Assembly: GCA_029379385.1 (NCBI GenBank)
Contig: CM055617.1
Coordinates: 15,446,679 to 15,510,678 of the forward strand
Reading direction: 5' to 3'
Source of the DNA: Quillaja saponaria
Taxonomy: Eukaryota; Streptophyta; Magnoliopsida; Fabales; Quillajaceae
DNA length: 64,000 nucleotides
A program made the translations under genes and the position numbers. This document shows positions 33,919-45,681 of the stretch, piece after piece. The notes beneath the pieces are model-generated. The model saw nothing but the letters and a program-made list of their open reading frames with translations. It made no database searches and was not told where the DNA came from. Every line of letters starts with the position of its first letter. The first letter of the stretch is position 1.

Positions 33919-34249
33919 TGATACAACTATTTCCAGCAAACTAGGGAATAAGCAAGCAAATTAGATAACCATCTCAAAATTAAGAATATTTTGAACTTAC
34001 AGAGAATGATAGAGAAAGAGAGAAAAAAATATAAACCTCAACTTAATTAATTGCATAACAGAGTAGGAATTCAATCCTTACAAGCTAGTAATAAAGCCAA
34101 AATGGAAGCAACAGAGTCACTAGCCATTACATCCTCTAACTACCTAACAAACCTTACAACTCAACAAAACGTAGCACTTTCACTTAAAACAAAAACTACC
34201 CAATACAGCCCACAATAAAAGAAGCCCAAACACATTTAACACTATAACA
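33919..34249 (-). repeat. Gypsy (minus) 5' LTR
   Basis: On the minus strand it starts TGTTATAGTG and ends TTGTATCA, next to the PBS. The outer boundary is inferred from the TG...CA rule only, because the second LTR is lost. Confidence 0.6.
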
Positions 34250-34254
34250 ATCCG

Positions 34255-36135
34255 CCGTAGATGAAGAGGAAGATATCTGGTTTTAGGTTAGGGCTATGGA
34301 GGAATTTGGTGCATATATAATCTCTTTCTTAATTGCTCTTTTCTAATTTTGCACTCATTCATCTGAGACTGATCTTTTGTAATTTTATTATATTCTCTCC
34401 TCTCTCTTCATTGCACTCACACAACCCTGCTCCTTCTGTCTAATCATATTATTACCTTCTTTCTGCTTATAAAGCAAATTGGCATACAATCTGAAAATTT
34501 AGGATATGTGTCTCGTCAAGCTTTCTTCTGGCCACATTTACATAATAGTAAAATACAATAACGTTAGAAATTTTTAGTTGAACATTAAATTTATGGTGTA
34601 TCTTTGGGCTCAATGGCAATAAGCAACCGTTGATCCCCAGCTGAGTCAAACTAATAAGCCTCCCTCTAGCCAACAGACTGAGAGAAAGGTGATGATGACA
34701 TAGATGGTGATGGAAGGGACTGAGATGGAGAAGGAAAAAAAGATGGAGTAGGCGTGCAAGTAGCAGACGGCCTACCCCTTAGCTCCTTTACGGTGCAGAA
34801 CTAGTAATAGGTCGTTTAGGCCATTCATAGAGCAACATCTGATTGTCATCTACATATCCAATTAATAAATACAAAAACTTCATGATATGTAAGATAAAAC
34901 ATGACTATAGGTAGGAGAACAAGTCAACAACCTTATTAATTATTAATGATGTCACATATTTTTGTGTGAGTAAGCCATAACTTGTCAAGAATGATGCTTA
35001 TACATGCTTACCTAGGATTTACATGCAACTCAGATTTCAGACAAACAATATGAAATAATGCCTACCTAGCATTCTTGTTAAAAATGCTTCATAACATAAT
35101 GGAGCAAGCCAAAGATAAAAATTAATGAGCTCCAATCTTCAATAATGTAGAGAAACTAGAAGTTAAATGGGTCTTGTGTTGAAAATACAATAGGCCAAAG
35201 CATAAAAGTTTACAAATCATCTAGTTCAAGTGAACAGAAATCCATGATAGACCTTGCAGCCTTGTAACCTAAGATCCATCAACATTATACCAAACATTGT
35301 AGCCTTGTAAGTTGTAACCTATAAAAGGACCAATTGAGAACAATTATACCATCCAAACCTATGACCATAGCAATATAGCATTCTCAATGTTGTCACTTAT
35401 GTACTGCAAAGAAACCATCTCCAAATAACTTTCTTAAGAAGGTCGATCTCCACTCCAAGCCTAGGAGAATCCAAAATAATTAATAGAAATATAAATTACA
35501 ATAATAAATGAGGGTATTTTAAGAAATTCAAAATTAATTACTACTAAACTATCTCCTATCTCTCATCATCACTCTTCTCTTTCTACTTCTCTCCATACTA
35601 CAATTTAGAAAAATAAAAATAAAAAAAATTTGTGCTAGTTTTCTTTTTTTCATAAAAAATTTAATATGTAAATATCATAATAACAAAACAATTCATATAA
35701 CCATCAAATTCAAAATGAATACGAATTACAATGACACTTGTGAAATGGGAAAAAAAATTTAGGCTAGCTTTTGCCTTGTAATTGCAACAACATCATGGAC
35801 ATTTTTTGTATTTTTGAGTTGTTTTCTTGTTCAAGAAATTTTCAATTAATCATGAGATATTTATATCTAAAGAGTTTATGTTTTGATGAAAATAGTAATT
35901 ATAGGCTATCCGGGATGTCAAAGTATTATAACTATTTTCAAGGGTCAAAGATGTAAGTCATTCAATAGTTAACATAGTTGAGAGCAATTTTCTTCCTTTA
36001 TTTTCTTTGGAACTGGCATACCATTTTATATATTAATCCAAAGGAGACTTATAACTAACTATACGTGCCCTTACACAAGACACACTCTTAGCATAGGATA
36101 TGATCAGTAACTAGAAAAACCCTAACTCAAATAGA
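34255..36135. other. Intergenic sequence, no gene recognised
   Basis: AT-rich. A short GA-rich block at about 34690-34750 and a minus-strand coding-like phrase near 34800-34860 (VDDNQMLLYEWPKRP) are too short to call. Confidence 0.5.
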
Positions 36136-36138
36136 CAA

Positions 36139-36168
36139 CACTACAAGAAAACAGGGCATCAGAGACGG
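36139..36168 (+). repeat. CACTA left terminal inverted repeat
   Basis: It starts CACTACAAGAAAACAGGG and continues CATCAGAGACGG, pairing with 45652-45681 with mismatches at two positions. Confidence 0.95.
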
Positions 36169-36560
36169 GTAAATCCATCTCTGATAATACCAAAATCTGT
36201 CTCTATTAGTAATCAGAGACGGACATCCTTCTTTGAAATGCCTGTCTCAACAAGCATTGTCACTAAACTTATTGGAGATGGAAACTGTCCGTCTCTGATA
36301 TTTAATGTTTTTAGAGATCGAAACAGAGACAAAAAAGTCCATCTCTAATAAGTGTTAGTTATTTAAAAATTATTCTGTGTCTAATAGCCACTGCCAAGTG
36401 GCAACAATATTAGAGACGACAAGGTCGTCTCAATTGTGGAAGATATCCGCCAATGAAAGATAATCTTTTGAGACGGAGATATGTTTCTATAACTGTAAAA
36501 ATAGACTCTCTGATGCTATTATCAGAGACGAAATTATTCCGTCTCTGATAATAATATTTG
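36158..36560. repeat. CACTA left subterminal repeat cluster
   Basis: More than ten copies in both orientations of ATCAGAGACGG or CCGTCTCTGATA, with variants such as CCATCTCTAATA and AGAGACGAC, in about 400 bp. In En/Spm elements such clustered subterminal motifs are bound by the TNPA protein; binding here is inferred. Confidence 0.88.
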
Positions 36561-37394
36561 GTCTATGTTACATTTATTTCAATATTTCTAGCTGGCATTT
36601 TTTGTTCCTAACTAAACCTATAAAATCATACATTTTACAAACTAAAATTTCTGCAAACATATAAGATTGACCCAAAACTCAAAATTAATAATATTATCTA
36701 AAACGTCTCATTAGCATTGACCCAAAATAGAAATATCACAACAATATCCAAAACATCATCTAACATAAAATTAAGTTTCAAACATAGTCAAAGTTAAAGT
36801 ACAAAACAAGAAGTTAATTCTTCAACTTTCAACAATTATGGCTCATTGAAATTGGTGTGATTTTGATCAGAATTAGAGTCATTTTGCCGACTAGCTGATG
36901 TAGATACATGTTCCTGAAATTAAAGAAAAAAACTAACATCATATATAACCATTATAAAATACAAGAACATATTCCAACCATTATTATCATAATTCAATCA
37001 TACAAAGAATAAGATGAGTAACAAGAAATCTCAACTTTCCTGTATATATATGCTAATGATCTATATTACATCATTAATATATACAAAGTCTTGAAAACAT
37101 AGTATGATGAAAGTTAGAGTTAAAGTATTTCAATTGGAAATTAATTAAATTAAACTTACACAATATAATCACTACAAATATGAAACAAAACATACATTTT
37201 CAAGGTAAATAAGTCCAAAACTAAGTTCAATATATAAATCCTATCATTCCATATGTTAATCCAAAATAGTCATCTAATGGCAAAACCAAGTCATGTATAA
37301 AAAACAAGCAATCATTTATAGTATAATTAGTAAGTACTTTATCTTTAGATATAGAAAAAATACTTAAAAGAATAAAATAAATATATAATAAGTT

Positions 37395-38480
37395 TCATGA
37401 AAGACTTACAGTAAAATCTAGAGGAAGTACAATGCCTGCAAGTTGAAGTCTATTCTCACTATCTTGTTTCATTTTTAGTGTAGCTTCCGCTATCATTGTA
37501 CTCATAAACTCCTTCATAGTAGGATTCACATCCATTTCTTGTGGCCCAGCTGTGAATGTGATTGAACATGTACTCTGCTGAGTAGAATATGTATCCATAT
37601 TGTTATCAAACCCGTAGATGTATCCATTTCTCAAACCACTAGAAACTTTCAACCATATTTCTTTATCCAAGGCTTTTGGCACCTGTGATGAATTGTTGTT
37701 GTTGGAGTACTTCTCTTGGACCTCTTGACCATATTTTTCCTGCAATCAATAAGATAAAAATATTAATATGTTATAATTAATAATGGTATATAACTCATCA
37801 CAATTGAATAAAAACTTCTAAGTTCTTTCTATGTACCCTTGTAGTTTTTGATCGATTATCAAGAAACTGACTATCCTTGTCCTTATGCAGCTTATCAAAC
37901 ACTTTTGTCTCTAAAACTGGCCTTCCAAACTCAAGTTCCTACACGATTACATATTTGGAGATTTAATAAAATATGAAAACATAAATATTAAGATAAGAAA
38001 AACTAGTATTTACCATTTTTGCTTGTGGTCACCAGCACTAATAGATCCCCCATAACTGCGTACTAGCCCCATCTCCTCACTGACATACCTATTCTTTGTA
38101 GCTATATTTGAGCGCTTTTTCTAATCTTCAATCACAAACTTTTCACATATTTCATCCCAGTAGTCCTGACGCATACAATGCCCATTCCATTCTTTCCATC
38201 CTAGTGAAGTTTCACTCTTTGTTTGCATCACGGCCTTGTCACGCAACTTATACATGTTATCTGTTGTCCTCTCCATAGCTACGGTGTTGAAAACAGAATG
38301 AGCTGTGTGTGTCTCTTTAACTGTCTCAAACTTATAATGAGTCTACAAAATATTGTAAATTAGCTTTGTTACTAAATTAATAACAAAAGAAAAATTGCAA
38401 TGAAACTTATGATAAACTCATCCCAACATGCATCCTTGTAGGATAGTGGTGTTTCTCCCTATGTGATATATGGGCCTGGC
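37395..38480 (-). pseudogene. TNPA-like second protein of the CACTA element (Transposase_24 type)
   Basis: Minus-strand exon-like blocks: 'HTAHSVFNTVAMERTTDNMY' and 'GWKEWNGHCMRQDYWDEICE' (about 38310-38150), 'IATKNRYVSEEMGLVRSYGG' (about 38110-38050), 'LEFGRPVLETKVFDKLHKD' (about 37940-37885) and a last block 37745-37395. That block ends 'TMKEFMSTMIAEATLKMKQD', a helical tail. The order resembles the Ptta/En/Spm plant transposase protein family, in which N-R-----GS precedes a G--P---E-F----K-G segment. Gaps between blocks have intron-like AT-rich sequence. In-frame stops are present, so function is doubtful. Confidence 0.6.
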
Positions 38481-39168
38481 CAAAAATTCTTCGTGATCAT
38501 ACTGATAGTTTGTGACACACTTGAACCTAAGTTAAATGACCTAAAATAACATACATAACAGTCAAACATAGCAAAATTATTTCAATTATACAATATCAAT
38601 TTTTTTTAAAACAAAAACAATGCTTGCATACTTAGAGCTTTGTATCTGTAACAATACATGATCCACAAGATTAATAGGAGTAGGCAGAAGTTTATTAAGT
38701 CCTCTCCTTTTTTTCGAACAACTAACTCAGTGTTTGTCTCTCTCCCTCCCCCCCCCCTCTCATCTGTGGATGTGACATTGGCGGGTTCATTATTCCTACA
38801 TAGAGAGTGTGTGACACTGACAGGTTCATTGTTTACACTGGATTACCCATGTTATTAGCGGATTTGTTATTCCCACTTGAATTATAAGTAATAAGAAAAT
38901 ATTTTAAATTGACACATAAAAACAAACATAAAATTTTAATATTACTAGATGATGAACCAATATCAGTCGATGGTGTCTGTCTCCCTTTACGACGCAATCC
39001 TCTAATCACAGCTCTATTGTCACTAGTAGTCATACTACTACTAAACCTGTTATTATAAACAAAGACAATATTATTAATTGAATATCTATGGATAGTAAAC
39101 ATATATATAAGTGCAATTAATAATTAAACTCATAAATTATATTATTTACATTAGTATACTTATGTCGC

Positions 39169-40004
39169 TTATGCTGCCAACACAAATGGTTCATTTGAGT
39201 TTAGCCTTGATTTGTGTTTAATTTCTACTATCCCATGTTTTAGATTAACTTTTAAACTATTTTTTGTATAATCATACCAATGGCATTTGAATAAGATCAC
39301 AACATTGTTTATTTCCATGTACCTCAACTCTATGATTTCTGTTAACATGCCATAAAAATCAAGTTCACATTCCCTATAAACTTTCCCTCTGACACAAATC
39401 CTGCTATTCATGGTTTTCTTATGTTCCCTGTATTTATGCGTGTGAAACCTAAAGCCATTAACATTGCATGCATTATAACAATTGACATGTGAACTTGGAC
39501 CAAACAATAAATCTCTTATACGTGGATCTATGTTGTGCTCGCTTGAGAGCTAATCAAGAAATTTACTATATAATCATATACTAATACAAATCATCATTAT
39601 TTGATATTAAAATATCATCATACATGTATTGACTTACAAGATTTTTAAGTCATTCGGCGAACATGGTTATACACCTCTTCTCAAGTTCTTCATCCATAAT
39701 TATAGGGTTACCTTGCATCAGCATTTCATTAAATTGTCTACGACCAAGGATTAGTAATAAAAGTTACTAATATGATTGCTGCAATTGCATAATTTTATTC
39801 ATAAATTTATCAAAAGGGTTACTCTATGGATGGTTCAATCTCTAGACAATTCAAAAGAATGTATATCTTGACTGCCTTTTTTTCATCATCTGTCAGTTCT
39901 TCTGAACAATCATTACCAAATGCACGAGATGGATAACAAAAGATTGAAAGTCGACTATTTGGATCATCACCCCTTCCATCATCTTTGCAGGATACCTTAT
40001 TCAA
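39169..40004 (-). pseudogene. CACTA transposase C-terminal DUF4216 region
   Basis: Block 39507-39169 reads 'GPSSHVNCYNACNVNGFRFH', 'KKTMNSRICVRGKVY' and 'YGMLTEIIELRYMEINNVVI', 'LFKCHWYD', which is the DUF4216 pattern downstream of CACTA transposases. Block 40004-39819 ('YPSRAFGNDCSEELTDDEKK' and 'LLNCLEIEPSIE') is the linker normally between DUF4218 and DUF4216. An AT-rich gap separates the two, probably an intron. Confidence 0.8.
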
Positions 40005-40234
40005 CCTAGTTTCAACTCTTGCCTTGAAATATTGAGTGCATAAATTTGATACTTCTTCTATAATATATGCCTCAATAATTGAACCTTTGACATGAGCTTT
40101 GTTACTAGCCTTTCTCTTTAGTCATTGCATGCATTTGATTTAAACAAACAGAGCATGCAATGTTACATATAACAATTTTTTAAATTCTAATAAAGGAAAA
40201 ATATAACAATGTACCTTTCAAATAGGTACATCCA

Positions 40235-40882
40235 TCAGAAATGCACTGGGCCACCAACCATGGCTTCGTATGGTAAGTGAATCGTCAAATGCTCCATTGA
40301 GTCGAAAAAGCCAAGAACTAAACTCTTTTCCATCTTGTATAAAGTGACAATTATGCTATCTTGAAGCATATTCATATGCCCAACATTTATTTCTGTCGCA
40401 CATGCATTCCAGAAGAAAGTACTAAGCTTTGTTATTGGATCCCTCACAGACTTAGGTATTAAGTCATAAAAGGCCAAAGGAATTAATCGTTTCACGAATA
40501 CATGACAATCATGATTTTTCATAGCATGAAACTTGCACTGATTAACTTTCACGCATCAAGATATATTTGACACGTACCCATTTAGAAATCTCAGTTTCTT
40601 CACCCACATGCACACCTCTTTGATATGAGGTTTAGTAAGTGTATATGCAGCCTTAGGCTTTAATATCTTCTTATTTATCTTTTGCAACTCCAACTTTGGG
40701 TGCTTACACAACTTTGCCATATCAAGCCGAGCATTTGGGTTATCCTTTGTCTTTTCCTTCATATCTATAACGGTATTGAAAATGTTATCAAACACATTTT
40801 TCTCAGTAAGCATTACATCCAAATTATGACGAATCAAATTTGTGGACCAATATGGTAACTCCCAGAAAATACTCATTTTCAA
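40235..40882 (-). pseudogene. CACTA transposase (TNPD/Transposase_21 end and DUF4218)
   Basis: Block 40882-40556 reads 'IFWELPYWSTNLIRHNLDVM', 'EKNVFDNIFNTVIDMKEKTK' and 'NARLDMAKLC', the C-terminal end of a Transposase_21 catalytic region. Block 40552-40235 reads 'HAMKNHDCHVFVKRLIPLAF', 'LSTFFWNACATEINVGHM' and 'FDSMEHLTIHLPYEAMVGGP', which is DUF4218. A stop and a small shift separate the blocks at about 40554. Everything 5' of 40985 is lost where a family X LTR begins, so the catalytic core is absent. Confidence 0.85.
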
Positions 40883-41094
40883 CTAATTATGCACTTACCC
40901 AAATCCATATGCAATCTCTCCTAAAAGTAATCTTTGGTAATTGTGACGCTCTTGCTGATATGTCCTCTCCAAACAACCCAGGTGGCGGCAATGTTATAAC
41001 TCAATAACGTAAAATTGAGTTTTAAGACACAATATGTAAATTTACGTTATGAAATCAATAAATTAATTAAATAATAGTATAGTCAAACTTGTTA

Positions 41095-41128
<34 letters not shown>

Positions 41129-41372
41129 TGGGTATGAGTAACCTTAGCTTAGTATAAGTATTAAAAATTTTGGATAATTGTTATCGTAAAGTACATAACA
41201 TTGTGATCAAATAAATTCAAGTGAGTACATAATTAAGGTATAGGTATAAATATATCAAGATTTAATTTTCATCACAAGCAAATCAAATAAGTAAACAATG
41301 CAATTCAACATGTGCATATATAATTAAAAACTAAAGATAAATTTGCATCACATGCTTATAAGTCAAGAAGTG

Positions 41373-41403
<31 letters not shown>

Positions 41404-41639
41404 GAGGTAAATATCTACCACACACTTTATGTGTTGACTTTGATTTTTGCTCATATTATTTTGTTTTTTTTTTTTTTTTTTTACTTTTTCCTTTCTTTTC
41501 TATCTTGGACCGTTTTATTTTTAGAAAACTCTACATCCTTTTTTGTTTTATCCTTGGCCGCACCTTCCTTCTCCCTTCCTTCTCTTACTTTCTGTTCCAT
41601 TATCTTCTTCGCATTTTACTCAATTTCCACAAAGTAAAG

Positions 41640-42476
41640 ATGGGGAAGCAATCAAGCTACCATCTTCTTCCTCACGAACATTGCACGTGCCGCTTTTGGT
41701 CTGGGATTGTCCACTGCAGTCATCAACTAGTCCCTCTACACTGTCGATGGTGGCTAACGTGTTGTCCTGTTCGACCGTTTCCGCGGAATTCTTGATGAAA
41801 CTATCGGTTAAGGAACCTACTTCCTTATTCCATGGGTCCAAAAGCCATACATCTTTGACATTCGTACTAGGCCTCATATCTTCTCTTCCATTTCAGGCAC
41901 CAAGGACCTACAGATGGTCAACCTTACCCTCCATGTTCTATCTCGCCCTGATGTCAATCGTCTACCAGTCATAGTCCAGAACCTTGGTCTCGAGTACGAC
42001 GAGAAAGTCCTTCCTTCAATCAGAAATGAAGTATTGAAAGCTATGGTTGCACAATTCAATGCTGATCAGCTGTTGACCGAGAGGCCACACTTCTCTGCGC
42101 TCATTCGTGATAGCTTGATCCGGAGGGCTAAGGATTTCAATATAGTGTTGGATGATGTTACAATTACCCATTTGTCCTATGGGGTTGAATTTTCAAGGGC
42201 TGTGGAGCAAAAGCATGTGGCACAGTAAAAGGCTGATAGGTCTAAGCATGTGGCACAGCAGAGCAGGAGAGCAGAGCTACAATTATTAGAGCTGAGGGAG
42301 AAAGTGAGTCTACCAAGCTGAATTCAGATGTGACTTCGTCTGCTGGTATGGGTCTGATTGAACTTAGGAAGATTGAAGCATCAAGGGAAGTGGCTGCCAC
42401 ATTGGCCAAGACACCCAATGTTTCATACCTGCCTGGTGGCAAGAATTTTCTTTTGGGTCTCAATCCTCAATGCTGA
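41640..42476 (+). pseudogene. PHB: Prohibitin (PHB1-type, SPFH/Band 7) copy, full length but broken, inside a CACTA element
   Basis: Prohibitins are inner mitochondrial membrane ring proteins that partner with PHB2-type subunits. Here the sequence follows a plant PHB1-type protein end to end with no introns. ATG 41640 is followed, after a shift, by 'FFLTNIARAAFGLG', 'SLYTVDGG' and 'FDRFRGILDETIG'. Then '[20 protein letters not shown]', '[20 protein letters not shown]' and '[20 protein letters not shown]' (41914-42228). The C-terminal 'GMGLIELRKIEASREVAATL' leads to 'PGGKNFLLGLNPQC' and TGA at 42474. Disruptions: an early frameshift, in-frame stops near 41720-41815, a stop at 42226, and a rearranged 42230-42335 coiled-coil part that repeats 'SKHVAQ'. 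The longest open part is 104 codons. A pyrimidine-rich leader (41545-41630) resembles a genuine 5' UTR. No poly(A) tail or flanking duplication is seen. Confidence 0.88.
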
Positions 42477-43559
42477 TGCGGGTAATTGTTTTTTTATCTT
42501 TTTCAATTAGAGATCTACTCCGATGCTTACTGGAGATAAACTCCTATCTATTCTATCTTTGTCTAGTTGTATTTGTTATGTTTGCATGTATAGGAAAACC
42601 CTTATCAGACAAAGTCACGGCGACTAAAACCCTTCCTTTTTCATGTAGCTAATTTAGGTGTTAGTTATTCATAAAGTTAAGGCTTCAAGGGTTAAGAAAA
42701 GTTACAAATAAAACTTGGTTATGGTTGTTTTAAGGTCACCGAATCTTGTCTTTAAGAAATATATTAATTAATGTTATCATTATCTGTTAACTAGAGGAGT
42801 TTGAATTAAAAAATGAAGGAAAACTTGAAAGTATAGTATTAATGATAGTTAAATGTTAGTATGATGAGATTTATAACTTGTAGAGATGAAAATAGTATGA
42901 ATAAGGAGGAAGTCTTGGAATTGGAATATACATATTGATATTAGGATCGTATGAATCATGTTTAGATGAAAGATAAATAATTAATTTAGGTGAGTTAGTT
43001 GTAATTTTTTTAAAACCTGAATAGAAATGTGAAATAAAAAGGTAAGGATGCAAATATGTTAATATAGGAATTGTATATGTTAAATCTTGAGGAATTCTAA
43101 ATAAGAAATTTAATTGGAATATGAGTAATGTTGATAGATTAATGTTGGAAGTGAGGAGTATGAATTGGAGCTTGAAAGTGTTGGAAAATGAAAGTTAAAT
43201 GGCTTGTGAAGGGTTGCAGGGCCAGATTTCATGGATTAGAAATAACATATGTTTCAGGTGCCTTCACGGCTGAATTAAATTAAGGGTTCAAAAGAGAAAG
43301 TGAATCTTAGGATCTTGAGATATTGTCTATAAAATTTTGCATCTTAGTTTCGAGTATGTTGTTAGTTAGAGCTGTTAGATTGCAGCTAGGTCCTGTAGGA
43401 TTTTTAGTGCGCTATTTTTGGTTCATAGAAGGAATTGAGTGGGTTCAAGACTAATTTTAGTAAAAGTTTCTAAATAAGAAAGATATATATATATACTTTT
43501 CTATTAATAAACTTGACAAATGAAATTGGATTTCAAAGAAAAAGTTATGTTCAATTAAC
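42477..43559. other. Sequence between the prohibitin copy and the right part of LTR copy A
   Basis: The first 150-200 bases may be former prohibitin 3' UTR. The rest (43090-43480) has the AT/GA-rich style of family X, with phrases such as 'ttgaaagtgttggaaaatg' similar to copy B at about 50490. No gene is seen. Confidence 0.45.
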
Positions 43560-44544
43560 TAAGGTAAGGTCCTAGCTATCAAAAGTTGGCGTTTTGCAAA
43601 AATTGATGCAATTTCAAAGAATAAATTGTATTGATATACACCTAAAAATTACAAATGATATACCATTATAAAGTTCAATGTGTCTAGTATTTTATAAATT
43701 TTACGAAACTGGATTCGGAATTTTTCTTAAAGAAAGATATGGTTGTTAAAGTTGACACTAATTCAAACCCCAAGTTAGACAATTTCAACATCTCTAACTC
43801 ACTAGTGCTTTCTATCTTTGCTAATAGTTTCCTTCTGCCCTATTCATTGTCAAGACATTTAAAATCTCTCTTCATTATTAACCTTATCATATAAAATTCA
43901 ATTCATATTAATTGACATGTAATAGTTTAATGGAAAACTTTTATAAAGAAACCTATACAAATTGAGATATAAGCTTAGTAATTAAAAGATTATAATAATA
44001 ACGTTTATGAACTAAGTATTATTTGGAAATATGAATTTCAGTTCCAGATTCTAATGTGGGCTTGATGAGACACATGGATGCAAATGTGAGTGACGAATGG
44101 AATCAGTTATAGGTGAGTGGTTAATTGTTATTTTTAGGGGTTAGATTATTATGTTCAATTGTATGTGTATTTAAGTATATGTGCTAGTGCAATATTTTAG
44201 TGAGTTAATTGAATCATGTTTATTGAAATTGTATGTGATTGATAAGAGCCAACATATAGAAAAAAAATTTCTAAGAAATGATATTACCTCCGAAAATGAG
44301 ATCCAGGTGCACCTAGGATATTTTGACTTAAAATCACAAGAAATTCTGATTCTGATAATTTTTTTTTTTTACTGAGTGCTCAGCCCCAGTGGAATGGATT
44401 ATATACGAAAATTAATCAGTTGTGCGGGAGTGTAAATGCCTGGTAGAGGGTAATAATGCTGTGTGGGGCTGATATTGTTGTGCTTAGACCGATTCTGATA
44501 ATGCGTAAATGCCTGACAGGAGATGATATTGTTGTGCCTAGCCC

Positions 44545-44870
44545 TATGCTCCTACATGTAGCTCATGCAAACACACACAAATAAGTTATTTTCACTAGGA
44601 CCTAAAAAGTCTACTAACAAGAAAGTAATTAGATGTAGAGATAAAAAGGATATCCTATGCTCCTACATGCAGCTCACACAAACACACACAAATGAATTAT
44701 TTTCACTAGGACCTTAAAGGTCTACTAACAATAAAGTAACTAGATGTAGACATAAAAAGGAAATCCCATGCTCCTACAACAACTCACACAAACACACAAA
44801 TGAATTATTTTCACCAGGACTTAAAAAGGCTACTAACAATAAAGTAACTAGATGTACAAAGCAAAATCAA
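44545..44870 (+). repeat. Three-copy tandem repeat, 111-bp period, inside the CACTA element
   Basis: Units start at 44545, 44656 and 44767 with 'ATGCTCCTAC'. They share 'aaacacacacaaat-a-ttattttcac-aggac' and 'ctactaaca--aaagtaa-tagatgta'. Copies differ at about 5-10 positions each. The array begins exactly where family X similarity ends. Confidence 0.9.
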
Positions 44871-45545
44871 GGAGCTTACCAAAACATAATTCATTAACCA
44901 TCATTACTAAGAATAGGGGTTTTAATTTCCATACTTCTACCAAATCCCATTAACCAAAGTCCCTCCTTTTTTACATATTAATAGACACCTATCAAACACA
45001 TAAGAACAAAATATGGAATAGAAAATATTTCAAAATAATATATATATATATAATAAACCAACAAATTACATAAGAGATTATTACCTGAGATGAGAGCAGC
45101 ATAACTTTGAAGAGTTTTTTGAATTGAAACCTCACTCACCCGTTCTCCAACACCTAGTGGCTACATTGTTTATTAAAAACAAAAAACAAAAAAAAAACAA
45201 GACAAGAAGAAGATAATCAAGCCATGAACCTAGGGGGAAAAAAAAAAAAAAAAGGAAAACCAATCAACGACAAGCTAGACATAGAGCTAGAGACAGAAGG
45301 CTTACAAAAAAAAGCAAGAGGAGAGAAATGTTGAGAAGATAGAGCAGCCCAACAAGAGAGGTCGAGCCGCAAAGAGATTTCAAATAGAAGAGTAAAAGAG
45401 TAAAGTTAGCAGACAAAAAAGAAAAAGGAATGTAAAAGTTAGCTAACAAAAAAGAAAAGAAAAAGGTATAGAATTATATGGCAGGAAATTTTTTTTAAAA
45501 ATAATAATTTAATATTTTATTAACATCAAAGACTGAAACATTATT
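44871..45545. other. CACTA interior, no gene recognised
   Basis: A-rich and purine-rich on the plus strand (45170-45470), with an A homopolymer at about 45238-45253. On the minus strand this is the expected promoter and 5' leader side of the transposase gene. No coding block can be identified. Confidence 0.5.
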
Positions 45546-45589
45546 AAAGACAGAGCTAGATTATAAAGATGGATAGTAAAAAATTTCAA

Positions 45590-45660
45590 AAATGGAATTT
45601 CCGTCTTTGATAATGACTTTCAAAGACGGAACACATACCGTCTCTAATAATCCATCTCTG
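45590..45660. repeat. CACTA right subterminal repeat cluster
   Basis: 'CCGTCTTTGATAATGA', 'AAAGACGGAACA', 'CCGTCTCTAATAAT' and 'CCATCTCTGATC' occur in about 70 bp. This is sparser than the left end. Confidence 0.85.
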
Positions 45661-45681
45661 ATCCCCTGTTTTCTTGTAGTG
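45652..45681 (-). repeat. CACTA right terminal inverted repeat
   Basis: Its reverse complement starts CACTACAAGAAAACAGGGG and continues ATCAGAGATGG. The CAA target copy follows at 45682-45684. Confidence 0.95.

Larger units (their letters stand above)
30300..34249 (-). mobile_element. Ty3/gypsy element, minus strand, 3' truncated, decayed
   Basis: The 5' LTR (33919-34249), the PBS and then gag, RT, RNase H and the integrase zinc region run right to left. The integrase core, PPT and 3' LTR are missing, so the copy ends at about 30300. The RT and RNase H phrases resemble those of the remnant at 1-2124, so both may be the same Ty3/gypsy lineage. Confidence 0.88.
40992..44544 (+). mobile_element. 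Family X long-LTR copy A, inside the CACTA element
   Basis: It starts TGTTATAACTCAATAACG, homologous to copy B (49751) and to the minus-strand copy D (60423-60650). The segment 43560-44540 is collinear with copy C: 'gatgcaatttcaaa-aataaa', 'gtctagtattttataaatttt', 'acgtttatgaactaagtatta' and the 'tgctcagccc-ggtgg-atgg' block. The 3' end typical of the family (GTGTGACACA) is missing: similarity stops at about 44544, where CACTA sequence resumes. A prohibitin copy lies between its left and right parts. No internal retroelement genes are present. Confidence 0.75.
36139..45681 (-). mobile_element. CACTA (En/Spm-type) DNA transposon, about 9.5 kb, with internal insertions
   Basis: The left end CACTACAAGAAAACAGGG (36139) and the right end, whose reverse complement is CACTACAAGAAAACAGGG, form 30-bp terminal inverted repeats with 2 mismatches. 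The 3-bp target duplication CAA flanks both (36136-36138, 45682-45684). Subterminal regions carry many copies of an AGAGACGG motif. Transposase-related domains are on the minus strand. The 5' half of the transposase gene is missing and replaced by a long-LTR segment and a prohibitin copy (40992-44544). It can no longer move on its own, but both ends are intact and could be mobilised in trans. Confidence 0.95.

Noticed and set aside
41343..41974. Three overlapping plus-strand frames of 68-150 codons, Phe/Leu-rich
   Set aside because: They come from the T-rich leader and from out-of-frame reading of the prohibitin copy; the prohibitin frame explains the sequence better.
44545..44870. Possible CRISPR-like array
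   Set aside because: Three 111-bp units with no unique spacers, in a plant transposon; an ordinary tandem repeat.
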